Position numbers and translations under genes: made by a program
Origin: Microbulbifer sp. MI-G
GTDB taxonomy: Bacteria; Pseudomonadota; Gammaproteobacteria; Pseudomonadales; Cellvibrionaceae
Assembly (NCBI RefSeq): GCF_030440425.1
Contig: NZ_CP098023.1
Location: 2,593,501-2,657,500 of the forward strand
Direction of reading: 5' to 3'
DNA length: 64,000 bases
Shown here: in pieces, positions 1 through 9,110 of the stretch
Layout of the letters: the number at the start of each line of letters is the position of its first letter
How positions within the stretch are numbered: position 1 is the stretch's first letter
The notes under the pieces: generated by a model
What the model was told of the DNA's origin: nothing
Databases searched by the model: none
What the model saw: only the letters and a program-made list of their open reading frames with translations

Positions 1-33
1 GGCGTTGGAATCCCGCATGGGTATACTGACGTC

Positions 34-573
34 ATGAAATTTTGTAGCCGCTGCGGCAGCGATGCCGTCACATTTTCTATCCCCAAAGGCGACGACCGCC
101 CCCGCCACCTGTGCAGCAACTGCGGCGCCATACACTACATCAACCCTCGGGTGATTGTGGGTGTACTGCCTTATCTCGGAGACCGGGTCATGCTGTGCCG
201 ACGCGCTATTGAACCCCGCCGCGGGCGCTGGACCCTGCCTGCCGGTTTCATGGAAAACGGCGAAACCAGTGAAGAGGGGGCACTACGGGAATCCTGGGAA
301 GAAGCACGCGCCAACATCCGTATGGACGATCTCTACTCGGTCTACGATATTCCCCATATCAATCAGGTCTACCTGATGTACCGGGGTGAATTGACAGATA
401 CCAATTTTGGACCGGGACCGGAATCCTTGGAGGTGGCACTGTTTCGCAAGGGGGAGATTCCCTGGCCGGAGATCGCCTTCCCCATCATGCACAAAACGCT
501 CGAGCATTATTTCGAGGACAGCCAACTGGGGCATTACCCGCTGCACCGGGGCGTCATCTCGCGAAAGCTGTAA
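34..573 (+). CDS. NUDIX hydrolase with N-terminal zinc ribbon
   Basis: Predicted cytosolic Nudix pyrophosphohydrolase, cleaving a nucleoside diphosphate linked to another moiety; the substrate cannot be read from sequence. Cys4, Cys7, Cys27 and Cys30 form a zinc ribbon like that of NADH pyrophosphatase (NudC) relatives. A Nudix box follows: Gly71, Glu77, Arg85-Glu86 and the metal-binding Glu89-Glu90. The late Gly of the consensus (GX5EX7REUXEEXGU) is Arg92, a small departure seen in this subfamily. At 179 aa it is shorter than NudC (about 260 aa) and lacks its N-terminal domain, so it is a stand-alone ribbon-Nudix protein. The first in-frame ATG gives the complete ribbon, which supports this start. 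It is convergent with the YqfO-like gene downstream. Confidence 0.9.
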   Translation: MKFCSRCGSDAVTFSIPKGDDRPRHLCSNCGAIHYINPRVIVGVLPYLGDRVMLCRRAIEPRRGRWTLPAGFMENGETSEEGALRESWEEARANIRMDDLYSVYDIPHINQVYLMYRGELTDTNFGPGPESLEVALFRKGEIPWPEIAFPIMHKTLEHYFEDSQLGHYPLHRGVISRKL

Positions 574-684
574 ATGATCCTCTCTGTGATAGGGCCACCA
601 TATGCCCCCCGGGAAGTTTGTGTGAAATAACACCCGACGCCTGGTGCCCTGACTGACAAAACCGCCAGAATCAGGCGCCGGCTG

Positions 685-1011
685 TCAGCGGCGCGGGCCA
701 CAGCGCGCATCCAGCGGCCACAGGTCAAAGGCCGGCTCCTCGTAGGGATGCGTCTCATACAGGGCCGCCAGCACCGCATCCACACAGGTTTCAGCACACA
801 CCATTTCCACCCGGTACTCCGCCACCTCCTCCACCTGCCCGGATTCACCCAAAAACGGCCGGCTACCTGGCTGTGGGCGGAACTGGCCGCTGCCCAGTAC
901 CTGCCAGCAACAGTGATCATAATCTCCCATACGCCCGGCACCTGCTGTAAACAGCGCTTGTTTTACTACGGCCAAATGCGTTTCGGGAATATAGAGGCAA
1001 AGCTTGTACAT
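685..1011 (-). CDS. YqfO/NIF3 C-terminal-like protein
   Basis: A stand-alone small protein of about 108 aa matching the domain inserted in, or appended to, NIF3/YqfO proteins, which has a CutA/PII-like ferredoxin fold. Typical features are the start YKLCLYIPE, the segment GAGRMGDYDHCCW, and the closing THPYEEPAFDLW. The biochemical role of this family is unknown; metal or small-ligand binding is only inferred from the fold. I chose the internal ATG at 1011 because family similarity begins at Tyr2 and the nine upstream codons are unlike the family. It sits alone between a convergent Nudix gene and the thioredoxin-like gene on the same strand about 100 bases upstream. Confidence 0.85.
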   Translation of the reverse strand: MYKLCLYIPETHLAVVKQALFTAGAGRMGDYDHCCWQVLGSGQFRPQPGSRPFLGESGQVEEVAEYRVEMVCAETCVDAVLAALYETHPYEEPAFDLWPLDARCGPRR

Positions 1012-1118
1012 TGAATAATGCCACGTTGGAAACAGCACACTGCATCGCGGTATGCCAGTAAAAAACCGGGGCAGTGCAGACCCTGCTTCGCCCGGCCAAA
1101 CGCTGTTTATAGGTACAT

Positions 1119-1973
1119 TTAGAACATCATGGTCATCAGTTTGCGCTGGTACCGGGTGGCAACCGGATCACCGGCGCCGAGGCTTTTCACAATATCCAGA
1201 AATGTCTGCTTGGCAGCGCCGTCGGCAAAGTGCATATCCCGGCGCAGGATATCCAGCAGCAGCTCCAGGGCCTCCTGATGGCGATCTGCCTGGCTGTACT
1301 GCACCGCCAGTTGGTAGGCGGCGTCGCCGTTTTGGGGATTGTCCCGCAGTGTTTTCTGCAGGGCCTGGATTTCCGGCGTATCCGCCGCCTGCTGCTTTAA
1401 TTCCAATTGCGCCATCAGTTGCTGGTATTCGGCATCCTGGTCGGCGAGCAGGATTTTCCCCAGTACCGTGTCAGCCTCCTGAGTGCGGTTCTGCTCGAGT
1501 AATAGCGCCGCCAGCTGCTTGGCAATATCCTCACGCTCGCTGGATTCCCTGTACGCCTCGCGCAATAGCGGCAGGGCCGCACCCTGTTTCCCCTCGGTGA
1601 TCAACGCCTGGGCCTGCTGCAGTTTGATATCCCAGGGTTTGGGCAGGTACTTGTCGAGCATTTCGCGAATTTGTGATTCCGGCTGCACACCGGCGAAGCC
1701 ATCCACCGGCTGGCCGTCTTTGAGTAACATCACGGTGGGCAGGCTGCGCACGCCCAATTGCCCCGCGAGCATCTGCTCGCTGTCCGCATTCACCTTGGCC
1801 AGCAGGAACTGGCCGGCGTACTCATTCGCCAGTTTTTCCAGCACCGGCATCAATTGCTTGCAGGGCTCACACCAGTCAGCCCAGAAATCCACCACCACCG
1901 GGCGCTGCATGGATTCCTCAATCAGTACTTGCTGGGCGCTCTCCGCTGTTACATCGACAATAAATTCGTTCAC
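1119..1973 (-). CDS. ybbN: Thioredoxin-TPR co-chaperone YbbN/CnoX
   Basis: Cytosolic chaperone-redox protein (chaperedoxin) that in relatives protects unfolding proteins from over-oxidation and hands them to DnaK/GroEL. Residues 1-110 are a thioredoxin fold with the active site WADWCEPC (Cys35 and Cys38), and the cis-Pro loop is RSLPTVML. Residues of about 118-284 are helical TPR-like repeats, giving the usual 284 aa length. E. coli YbbN has SxxC and no reductase activity; this protein keeps a full CxxC, so disulphide reductase activity is plausible. The ATG gives a direct thioredoxin start with no signal peptide, consistent with a cytosolic location. It is monocistronic, with about 190 bases separating it from the next upstream gene. 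Confidence 0.92.
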   Translation of the reverse strand: MNEFIVDVTAESAQQVLIEESMQRPVVVDFWADWCEPCKQLMPVLEKLANEYAGQFLLAKVNADSEQMLAGQLGVRSLPTVMLLKDGQPVDGFAGVQPESQIREMLDKYLPKPWDIKLQQAQALITEGKQGAALPLLREAYRESSEREDIAKQLAALLLEQNRTQEADTVLGKILLADQDAEYQQLMAQLELKQQAADTPEIQALQKTLRDNPQNGDAAYQLAVQYSQADRHQEALELLLDILRRDMHFADGAAKQTFLDIVKSLGAGDPVATRYQRKLMTMMF

Positions 1974-2161
1974 AACCGCTCCTGAGTTGGGTTTGTCCAG
2001 GTTTCATTTTACAGGGAATCTGTTGAATATCTGCCCGGCGATTAAGCCGGTTTTAAAGAATCTCTTCGATCGCCATCCTTGCATGGCAGGGCAAGTGCAC
2101 GGAGCTGCCTGGAGTGTAATAGTCAGCACCAGTGTCCGCGACGGATTTGCCAGCAGCGCCA

Positions 2162-2545
2162 CTAGCGGTACAGATTCTCCTCGCCGTAAGCCAGTTCCAG
2201 GGATTGCCGCTCCGCCTTGCGCAGGCCCGTCACCACCAGCCCGTAGGATCGGTCCGCCATCCGCTCGATTTCAAAATCCGGCACACTGCCATCCAGCAAT
2301 ACGGTATTCCAGTGTTTTTTGTTCATATGGTACCCCGGCAGTACACCGGAAAAGATATCCCGCAGGGCCTGGGCCTCACCCAGATCGCACTTTAAATTGG
2401 TGGCATCCACCCCGCGATAGTCACCGAGCGTGGCAAACATCCTACCCCGGATTTTAAACACCGCCACCGCCGGACCAAAGGGAAAGTCCTCCGTAGCCTC
2501 GGGGCGGGAAAGCAGGTAATCCCGCAATACCGCTCTCTGTATCAT
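2162..2545 (-). CDS. MmcQ/YjbR family DNA-binding-like protein
   Basis: A 127 aa protein of the MmcQ/YjbR (CyaY-like fold) family. The hallmarks are LSRPEATEDFPFGP near the N-terminus, KIRGRMFA in the centre, PGYHMNKKHWNTV, and a C-terminal SYGLVVTGLRKAER segment. The family is often called DNA-binding from its fold, but its cellular role is not established. The ATG at 2545 is preferred over a longer in-frame start because the extra 22 residues lie inside the upstream gene and lack family similarity. It begins only five bases after the stop of the lipoprotein gene at 2551-3918, so the two are probably cotranscribed, although no functional link is obvious. Confidence 0.88.
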   Translation of the reverse strand: MIQRAVLRDYLLSRPEATEDFPFGPAVAVFKIRGRMFATLGDYRGVDATNLKCDLGEAQALRDIFSGVLPGYHMNKKHWNTVLLDGSVPDFEIERMADRSYGLVVTGLRKAERQSLELAYGEENLYR

Positions 2546-2550
2546 ATTTT

Positions 2551-3918
2551 CTACCAGTTCAGGGAGGAGGGCAGACGCGGCGAGGACAGCAGCCTGGCAA
2601 ATCGCTGCCACCGCTCATCGGCATCCATTGCGCCATTTTCCACATAATCCGCCACCAGTTTCTTGCCCCAGTTATAGTTGATCACATAAGCGCCATAGGC
2701 GTCGAGAAAGTCTTTGCGTTGCTTTGCCTTGGCCGGACTCATCAGGGTGTACTGCTCAAACAGCGGTGCCACTTGGTCGCCTTCGATCTCACCATCGATA
2801 TACAGGCGCGCAATTTCATTGCCGGCAAAACCGAGTTTCTCCACCAGCGCCATCACCTGGTCGAATTTCCCAGCACTGTCCGGGTCCAGGCCCGCCAGAG
2901 GAAAGAGCACTTCCCTTTCAAAGCGGGTCTTCTCCCCGTCGGGAAAGGCCAGGTCGATGCCGTAATTGGCACTCCCTTCTGCAATCAGCGACTGTGGGCT
3001 GAATAGTGGATAGACACTGTATTCCACCCAGCCGCGCGCCTTCACCAGCGACTGCTCCAGCAGCGCATTGTAGGTGTGGTGACCGGGATAGCCTTCGTGG
3101 CAACCCAGGTCGATGGCGCGATCAATGGTGATCGGCAGGCCCCGATTGAGCTGAATCAGGCTCCGGGCGCCGCCCTGGTACCAGTTGTAGCCACTCCAGG
3201 GTTTGTCGCTGACATATTCCAGCACAAAGTGTTCGTTGCGCGGCAGGGAAATATGCGCTTTGGTACGCCGCCGGCACTCCTCAATGGCCGCCTCGAACAC
3301 CGCCTGCAGTTTATCTGTGGGTATTTCAAATCCCCGCCGGAACGCCTGCACCCGCGTAGTCAGGGACTGGTCTCCCGGCAGCAGCCTGTCCAGTTCCCGC
3401 AGTAGGGGTTCGAAACTGGCAAGCTCCTGTTTGGGGGGCTCGGTATCGTAGAGTAGGCTTGCCTCATTGGCAAAACTGCGCGCATCCAGCCCGGCAAGGC
3501 TGCGCGCGTGGGCCACCAGGGCACGCAACTGGGTTTTCAAATAGTGCCGGCGCAGGTCATTACTAGACCCCTGTATTTCTGCCTGTGCCGGTAACTGCTG
3601 CTGCAGCTCCCGGCCACGCTCGGCAATCTGTGCCGGGCTCATCCCGTTGAGGGCCGCTTGCTCCCGCCATGCCGCCGGGCCGTAGTAGGCATCCACGTAG
3701 TGCTTGTCGTGGTTGCCCAGTGCCAATACCAACTGTACGTACTCCGTAGCGATGTTGTCCATGGCCGTGCCTGCATTTTCCCCATCTGCCACCTGCCCCA
3801 CTGCGGCCTGCTCGGTGTCCATCCCCATTTCCCCGCTGCGTTTGCCACCGCAGGCGCTCAGGAAGAGTACCGCTATCAGCAAAAGCCACAGGCGCAACCC
3901 ATTTACCACTCGCTTCAT
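2551..3918 (-). CDS. Lipoprotein, HEGYPGHH zinc-peptidase-like (DUF885-related)
   Basis: Predicted lipoprotein with a type II signal: positively charged start, hydrophobic residues 9-20 and lipobox LSAC with Cys23. The key motif is CHEGYPGHH, with His274, Glu275 and His280/His281, followed about 33 residues later by AEGSANYG with Glu314. This is the gluzincin-like pattern of DUF885 and related families, so a zinc-dependent peptidase is plausible but not shown. The protein is 455 aa, shorter than classic DUF885 members (about 580 aa), and shares the YVDAYYGP segment typical of its own subgroup. It is cotranscribed with the small YjbR-like gene downstream. A full-length DUF885 lipoprotein with the same motif lies at 14998-16752. 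Confidence 0.8.
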   Translation of the reverse strand: MKRVVNGLRLWLLLIAVLFLSACGGKRSGEMGMDTEQAAVGQVADGENAGTAMDNIATEYVQLVLALGNHDKHYVDAYYGPAAWREQAALNGMSPAQIAERGRELQQQLPAQAEIQGSSNDLRRHYLKTQLRALVAHARSLAGLDARSFANEASLLYDTEPPKQELASFEPLLRELDRLLPGDQSLTTRVQAFRRGFEIPTDKLQAVFEAAIEECRRRTKAHISLPRNEHFVLEYVSDKPWSGYNWYQGGARSLIQLNRGLPITIDRAIDLGCHEGYPGHHTYNALLEQSLVKARGWVEYSVYPLFSPQSLIAEGSANYGIDLAFPDGEKTRFEREVLFPLAGLDPDSAGKFDQVMALVEKLGFAGNEIARLYIDGEIEGDQVAPLFEQYTLMSPAKAKQRKDFLDAYGAYVINYNWGKKLVADYVENGAMDADERWQRFARLLSSPRLPSSLNW

Positions 3919-4051
3919 GATTATCGCTCTTCAGAGTTGTTTCGTTTTTGCTTTGACGCCAAAGTTATTTTCCGGGGACACACCCCAGCTTTAAAAGCCG
4001 CAAACCCAGTCAGCCCGGCCTGCGGGTGTGCCCATTGACACTATCGGCTTT

Positions 4052-5482
4052 TCACACCGCTCCGTCATCTGTCTCGCGCTGATCCTGTTCCAATCCCGGC
4101 TCAAATTCCTCGCTCACCGGCGCATTGCGTAGCACCAAAAACCCGGCAATGCCGGCAATCACCGAGGCCAGCAGGATGCCCGCCTTGGCCTGGATCAGCA
4201 GGTCGTACTGGCGGCTGAAAGCCAACTCGGCGATAAAAATGGACATGGTGAAACCGATACCACCGAGCAGCGCCACCCCGACAATATGCTGGAAGCTCGC
4301 CGACTTGGGCAGCCGGCCCCAACCCAGTTTCCAGCCGATCCAGGTGGCTCCCACAATGCCCACCAGTTTACCCAAAACCAATCCGGCAATAACCCCCAAT
4401 GTCACTGGGTTGACGACTGCAGCGGAGCTGGTAAAGCTGTCGAAGGGGATGCCCGCATTGGCCAGGGCAAAAATGGGAATAATCAAAAAGCCCACCGGAA
4501 TATGCAGACGGGTTTCCATGCGCTGCAGGGGCGACTGGGCCAGGTTTACCCCGTTGCCAAGGGCCATCACGCGTGCGCGCAAGGCGTCATTGGCAATGAT
4601 TTTGTCACCGGGGCGAAAGCAGCGGTCGAAACTGCGGATAATATCTTTCACAAAAGTACTGAAGGCCACCGGATCATACTTCGGCTTGGCCGGTAACGCC
4701 ATGGCGGTAATCACACCGGCAATGGTGGCATGCACTCCGGCCAGGTGAAACTCATACCAGAGTAATATCCCCACAAATACATAAGCCGGAGAGCGGCGTA
4801 CGCCCGCCGCTTTCAACAGCCACATAATCACGATAAGGCTGCCCGCTGCAATCAGCGCCGCAATATTCACCTGTTCGGTATACCAGATCGCAATCACCAG
4901 AATTGCGCCCAGGTCATCCACAATCGCGAGGGCCACCAGAAAGGTCACCACTGCGCGGGGCACACGATTGCCCAGCAGCGCAATACAGCCCACAGCAAAA
5001 GCGATATCCGTGGCCATGGGGATGCCCCAACCGCGCTCTCCCGCGCCGCCGACATTAAAGGCGCCGTAAATCATGGCCGGCACCAGCATACCCCCAATCG
5101 CCGCCATTACCGGCAGGACCGCCTGGCGCAGATCGGACAGCTCGCCCACCATGAATTCACGCTTTAACTCCAGGCCCACGAGGAAGAAAAAGATGGCCAT
5201 CAGACCATCGTTGATCCAGTGGTGCAGGGAAAGGGAGAACACCCAGTCCCCGGCATTGAGGCTGATCGGCATATACAGCAGGTGCTTGTAGCCCTCCTGC
5301 AGAGGGGAATTGGCGATAATCAGTGCCGCCAGCGCAGAAAGCATCAGTAAAATGCCACTGCTGCTTTGGCGATGGATAAATTCCTCAAAGGGGGTCACCA
5401 GGCGCCCAAAGGCCCCTTCCAGGGGCGCCTCAAAGACTTTTCCCTTGCGAATCTTGAACTTATCCAAAATGCTTTTTGCCAT
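4052..5482 (-). CDS. nhaA: Na+/H+ antiporter NhaA
   Basis: Inner-membrane electrogenic sodium/proton antiporter (two H+ in per Na+ out in E. coli NhaA), used for sodium and alkaline-pH homeostasis, as expected for a marine organism. The ion-binding pair is visible in LAIVDDLGA as Asp189-Asp190, equivalent to E. coli Asp163-Asp164. Asp159 in PMATDIAFAVG matches E. coli Asp133. The constant offset of 26 residues reflects a longer cytoplasmic N-terminus. The protein is 476 aa against about 390 aa in E. coli, with an acidic C-terminal tail extension. It has about 12 hydrophobic segments. It is divergent from tlyA across 126 bases. Confidence 0.97.
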   Translation of the reverse strand: MAKSILDKFKIRKGKVFEAPLEGAFGRLVTPFEEFIHRQSSSGILLMLSALAALIIANSPLQEGYKHLLYMPISLNAGDWVFSLSLHHWINDGLMAIFFFLVGLELKREFMVGELSDLRQAVLPVMAAIGGMLVPAMIYGAFNVGGAGERGWGIPMATDIAFAVGCIALLGNRVPRAVVTFLVALAIVDDLGAILVIAIWYTEQVNIAALIAAGSLIVIMWLLKAAGVRRSPAYVFVGILLWYEFHLAGVHATIAGVITAMALPAKPKYDPVAFSTFVKDIIRSFDRCFRPGDKIIANDALRARVMALGNGVNLAQSPLQRMETRLHIPVGFLIIPIFALANAGIPFDSFTSSAAVVNPVTLGVIAGLVLGKLVGIVGATWIGWKLGWGRLPKSASFQHIVGVALLGGIGFTMSIFIAELAFSRQYDLLIQAKAGILLASVIAGIAGFLVLRNAPVSEEFEPGLEQDQRETDDGAV

Positions 5483-5608
5483 TGGCTGACATCCTCTTTT
5501 GCCAGGTTTGGCCCCACAAAAACCAGGGCTGCTCTTCTACCTACCGGTGCCAGAGGTTAGCATGCCCCCTTTATCCTTAACCATCCTGTCAGGATTTCAC
5601 AACCAGCC

Positions 5609-6364
5609 ATGACCCGCCTGGACCAACTCCTTGTACAGCGCAACCTCGCCAATTCCCGCACCCACGCCAAAAAGCTGGTGGATGCGGGCAGGGTTCTGAT
5701 TTCGGAGGGTGGCTCTCTAACACCCGCCCGCAAAGCGGGACAGTCCGTCAGTGCGCTCTGCACGCTGGAAGTCAGCCCCCTGCCAGAGGACCGGTTCGTC
5801 TCCCGCGCCGGTTTGAAACTGGCCGCGATTCTCGACCACACCGGGCTGAATCCCAAAGGCTGGGAGGCGCTGGATGTGGGCTGCTCCACCGGTGGTTTCA
5901 GTGACTGCCTGTTGCAGCGTGGTGCCGCCTCGGTGGTAGGGGTGGATGTGGGACAGGGCCAGTTGGCGCAGAAACTGCTCGACGATCCACGCATGCATTT
6001 ATTCGAGGGGGTTAACGCCCGCCAACTGGCAGCTTCCCAAATGGCACCTTACGCAGACAACGGCTTCGACGCCATCGTGGTAGATGTTTCCTTTATTTCC
6101 CAATTGCTGATCCTGCCGCAGCTACCCCCATTGTTGAAACCCTCCGGACAACTGATAAGTCTGGTCAAACCCCAGTTCGAAGTGGGCCCCGCGGGCATCG
6201 GAAAACGTGGTCTGGTGCGCGATGCCAAACTCTACCGCCCAGTGCGTGAACGAATAACCCGTTTGATTCTTTCGCTGGGACTCGAAATCAGGGAATATAT
6301 CGAGAGCCCGATTCAGGGCGGCGATGGCAACCGGGAGTTTTTACTGTGGGCAGTGCCTGCTTGA
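5609..6364 (+). CDS. tlyA: TlyA family rRNA 2'-O-methyltransferase
   Basis: Predicted SAM-dependent 2'-O-methyltransferase of rRNA. In mycobacteria TlyA modifies C1409 of 16S and C1920 of 23S rRNA; older names call it hemolysin A. Residues 2-60 are an S4 RNA-binding domain (TRLDQLLVQRNLANSR). An FtsJ/RrmJ-like Rossmann domain follows, with SAM motif ALDVGCSTGGF (87-97). The catalytic K-D-K-E set is suggested by Lys70 in RAGLKLA, Asp in VVDVSFIS and Lys in LVKPQFE. The length of 251 aa is normal for the family. The ATG directly precedes the S4 domain. It is a single gene divergent from nhaA. Confidence 0.93.
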   Translation: MTRLDQLLVQRNLANSRTHAKKLVDAGRVLISEGGSLTPARKAGQSVSALCTLEVSPLPEDRFVSRAGLKLAAILDHTGLNPKGWEALDVGCSTGGFSDCLLQRGAASVVGVDVGQGQLAQKLLDDPRMHLFEGVNARQLAASQMAPYADNGFDAIVVDVSFISQLLILPQLPPLLKPSGQLISLVKPQFEVGPAGIGKRGLVRDAKLYRPVRERITRLILSLGLEIREYIESPIQGGDGNREFLLWAVPA

Positions 6365-6843
6365 AAAGGCAGCCGGTTTTGAAACTGCGGTTTTTCCTTT
6401 GATTCACGCTTTAAAAGCCGTATGCGGCCAAAGCACATAACCCGAATTTAAGTGGCCTTAAATTTAAAGCATGGGTGAGACACGAAGAGAGAGGTGACCA
6501 GTTCAGGCCGCATAATACTGAACTGCGACTTAGAGTGAAACTCAAAAAGTGCACAATTCCCACTTTGCTGCCAACTTCAATATCACAGAGAATTACGATA
6601 CCTATTAAGCGGATAGCAATAAGCTTAAGCGGATAGCAATAAGCCATACCAGTTTTAAATTTCATGGAATATGCGTGAAGTCCATAAAAAAGCCTCAAAC
6701 GGGCCTGATGGGTCTTTTTCCCTGTCACGAAAAGGTCTTTCTCGCAGTGAAATTCGTTCTACGCCTCCCCCCGGGGGGAGGCGTCGACAGGTTCCCGCGT
6801 TAGAGTGGAACAGCGATGAGAGGCAATTTGAGAGAACAGAATA
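6365..6843 (+). other. Intergenic region between tlyA and amylase
   Basis: About 480 bases with no convincing gene on either strand. It is more AT-rich than its neighbours and holds the 20-base tandem duplication listed separately. Near 6765-6785 there is a G/C-rich palindrome-like stretch (CCTCCCCCCGGGGGGAGG) just before the amylase leader, which could form a hairpin in the amylase mRNA. I see no clear sigma-70 promoter. Confidence 0.5.
6605..6644. repeat. 20-bp tandem repeat, two perfect copies
   Basis: The unit TTAAGCGGATAGCAATAAGC occurs twice back to back (6605-6624 and 6625-6644) without mismatch. It lies in the tlyA-amylase gap about 200 bases upstream of the amylase start. It may be a recent duplication or a paired binding site; nothing else indicates a function. 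Confidence 0.9.
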
Positions 6844-8520
6844 ATGAAAAAGCTGGTCAGCATGGTTGCCGCACTCTGTCTGGCAGGGTTGGGTGGTGCA
6901 GGGGCGACTGCCGCGGAAAAAGCGATGGCTGGGGCGCAGGTGGATCCTTTCTGGCGCAATGCGAGCATCTATTTCCTGTTGCCGGATCGCTTTGCCAACG
7001 GCGATCCGGGCAACGACCGCGCTTACGGGCGCAAAGACGATGCCGAGCTGCTGCGGGGTTTTGCCGGTGGCGATCTCCGGGGTCTGCTCGACAAGCTGGA
7101 AGCTGGTTATTTTCGCGACCTGGGTGTAACCGCCCTGTGGATGTCCCCAGTAGTGGAGCAGGTGCAGGGTTACGATGATGGCGATGGCCGAACCTACGCG
7201 TATCACGGCTACTGGCCCCGCGATTGGACAGCGGTGGACGCCAACTTCGGCAATGAAGCAGACCTGCGCCGGGTGATCGAAACCGCCCACCGCCAGGGCA
7301 TCCGTGTATTACTGGATGTCATTTTGAACCATACGGGCCCGGTCACCAAGCGGGACCCCCTGTGGCCCGCGGCCTGGGTGCGCACCACACCGGTGTGCGA
7401 CTGGAACAACTTTGCCGGTAATGTTCACTGTGCCCTCACCAGCAATCTGCCGGATATCCGCACAGACAGCGAGCAGCCGGTGGATCTGCCCCCGCACCTG
7501 GTGGCCAAATGGCGCAGAGAGGGGCGCCTGCAGCGGGAACAGCGCGAATTGGACGCATTCTTTGCGCGCACCGGTTACCCGCGCGCGCCCAAGTATTACA
7601 TCGTCAAGTGGCTCACAGACTGGGTGCGGGAATACGGAGTGGACGGTTTCCGTGTGGACACGGCCAAGCATGTGGAACCGGAAATCTGGGCAGTACTGAA
7701 GAGAGAGGCCAGCCTGGCACTGGCACAGTGGAAAGCAGACAATCCGGATAAGAAGCTCGACGACCGCAGATTCTTTATGCTGGGGGAGGTCTACCATTTC
7801 GGCGTCGATGATTTCGGGCCCACCAAAGGCAGAGTGTACGACTTTGGCGACCGGCAAGTGGATTTCTTTGCCTATGGATTCGACAGCCTGATCAATATGG
7901 GCTTTGCCCAGCACGCTGCACAATCCCCGCAAGCTATATTTTCACGCTACTCTTCCGCCCTGCACGGAGGCGCCCTGGATGGACTGGGCGTACTCAACTA
8001 CCTGGGCTCGCACGACGATCACCACTCTTTCGACCGCGAGCGCAAACAACCCAGGGCGGCGGCCCTCAAATTGATGCTGGCGCCGGGCGCTGCGCAGATC
8101 TATTACGGCGATGAAATTGCCCGGCCGATGATTGTGAAAAATGCCGGCGGCGATGCCTCTATGCGCAGTTTGATGAACTGGCAAGACCTGGAGCGCAAAA
8201 CTACCCAGGCACTGCTCGACCACTGGCGCAAACTGGGGCAGTTCCGTCGCGCCAATCTGGCACTGGGGGCCGGCGAACACAGCAAGCTGGCGGATCAACC
8301 CTACACCTTCTCACGCACTCTGGAGGGGGAACCCCCGGTACTGGTCGCCCTCGGCGTTGAAACCGGCAAAAAATCCCTACCGGTGTACGGCCTGTTTGCC
8401 GATGGCACCCTGCTCAAGGACTACTACTCCGGCACTGAGAGCCCGGTGGTCCAGGGGCGCGTTCATTTCGACACGGACAGCGACCTGCTTCTGCTGGGCG
8501 TCACTCCGGAACGGGAATAA
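6844..8520 (+). CDS. Exported GH13 alpha-amylase
   Basis: Secreted or periplasmic glycoside hydrolase family 13 enzyme that hydrolyses alpha-1,4-glucans. A Sec signal peptide covers residues 1-23 (KK, hydrophobic core, then GATAAE). The (beta/alpha)8 barrel shows the four conserved regions: LLDVILNHTG (155-164), GFRVDTAKH with nucleophile Asp272, MLGEVYHF with acid/base Glu315, and LGSHDDHH with transition-state stabiliser Asp391. A short C-terminal beta domain ends the 558 aa protein. No carbohydrate-binding module is present. The ATG follows a leader with AGAACAG-type purines rather than a strong Shine-Dalgarno. It stands alone, with a perfect 7-bp inverted repeat just after the stop (8538-8556) that could act as a weak terminator. 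Confidence 0.93.
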   Translation: MKKLVSMVAALCLAGLGGAGATAAEKAMAGAQVDPFWRNASIYFLLPDRFANGDPGNDRAYGRKDDAELLRGFAGGDLRGLLDKLEAGYFRDLGVTALWMSPVVEQVQGYDDGDGRTYAYHGYWPRDWTAVDANFGNEADLRRVIETAHRQGIRVLLDVILNHTGPVTKRDPLWPAAWVRTTPVCDWNNFAGNVHCALTSNLPDIRTDSEQPVDLPPHLVAKWRREGRLQREQRELDAFFARTGYPRAPKYYIVKWLTDWVREYGVDGFRVDTAKHVEPEIWAVLKREASLALAQWKADNPDKKLDDRRFFMLGEVYHFGVDDFGPTKGRVYDFGDRQVDFFAYGFDSLINMGFAQHAAQSPQAIFSRYSSALHGGALDGLGVLNYLGSHDDHHSFDRERKQPRAAALKLMLAPGAAQIYYGDEIARPMIVKNAGGDASMRSLMNWQDLERKTTQALLDHWRKLGQFRRANLALGAGEHSKLADQPYTFSRTLEGEPPVLVALGVETGKKSLPVYGLFADGTLLKDYYSGTESPVVQGRVHFDTDSDLLLLGVTPERE

Positions 8521-8529
8521 TCCGGCCGC

Positions 8530-8655
8530 TTGAGTTCGGCAACCACCCAGGTTGCCGGGTGCCATGTCGCTGCAGTGCATTACCGGGGACAGATCGCCGT
8601 TGTTCCAGGCACGGATGTGCTGCAACCAGAAACCGGATTCTGCCTGAGTAGCCAT
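8530..8655 (-). pseudogene. Relic of an IS66-type accessory ORF (TnpA-like)
   Basis: The minus strand encodes a fragment starting MATQAESGFWLQHIRAW followed by spaced residues including a Cys at the expected place. This resembles the N-terminus of IS66-family TnpA accessory proteins (pattern FW-x-x-H-x-x-x-W, then Ser and a Cys). The reading frame then continues as unrelated sequence antisense to the amylase end, so any gene is a short remnant. The partner ORFs tnpB and tnpC and terminal repeats are not visible. The identification rests on remembered family pattern only. Confidence 0.35.
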
Positions 8656-8738
8656 TTGAATCCCCTGACCATTAAAAATCAGGAGAGTAAATAAATCCGA
8701 TTGGTCTTTCAGGTGGGGGGGACTTGATCGCTTACATT

Positions 8739-8843
8739 TTAATCAAATGCTGCGAGGTGCCGGCCTTCCACCGGCTCGGGGCAATCGCCCTTGGCACCGT
8801 TTCCCCGCGAATCAGGCAGAGTGTGTCGCGGTCGTGTCGTGCC
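8739..8843 (-). other. 34-codon ORF with repeat-like PEPVEGR signature
   Basis: A short minus-strand ORF runs from ATG at 8843 to TAA and contains CPEPVEGRH. Peptides with a PEPVEGR core are widely seen as spurious translations of interspersed intergenic repeats in proteobacterial genomes, so a noncoding repeat copy is more likely than a protein. The surrounding 8656-9110 stretch otherwise holds only short unconvincing ORFs, including one of 35 codons just upstream on the same strand. Confidence 0.3.
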
Positions 8844-9110
8844 ATTGGATACCCCCCGCAGGGTTACTCTGCCCCGCACTACGGGAGGCTGCACTTACTC
8901 AATGCCGGTCTCTCCCGGCTGTCACACCACTGGGCAGGTGTCTCCCCATCCCGTCATCTCAACCGAACCCGGACGGCAACCACGTAAAAACCGTTTGCCG
9001 CCCTGTATAGAGGACATGCCCATAAGCATTTCGCGCCTGCCTGGCCCCCTCAGACGGAGTGCCAACGCCCGGTCACTGAATCAGCCAATCCACACCTGCG
9101 GCGCGGTTTC

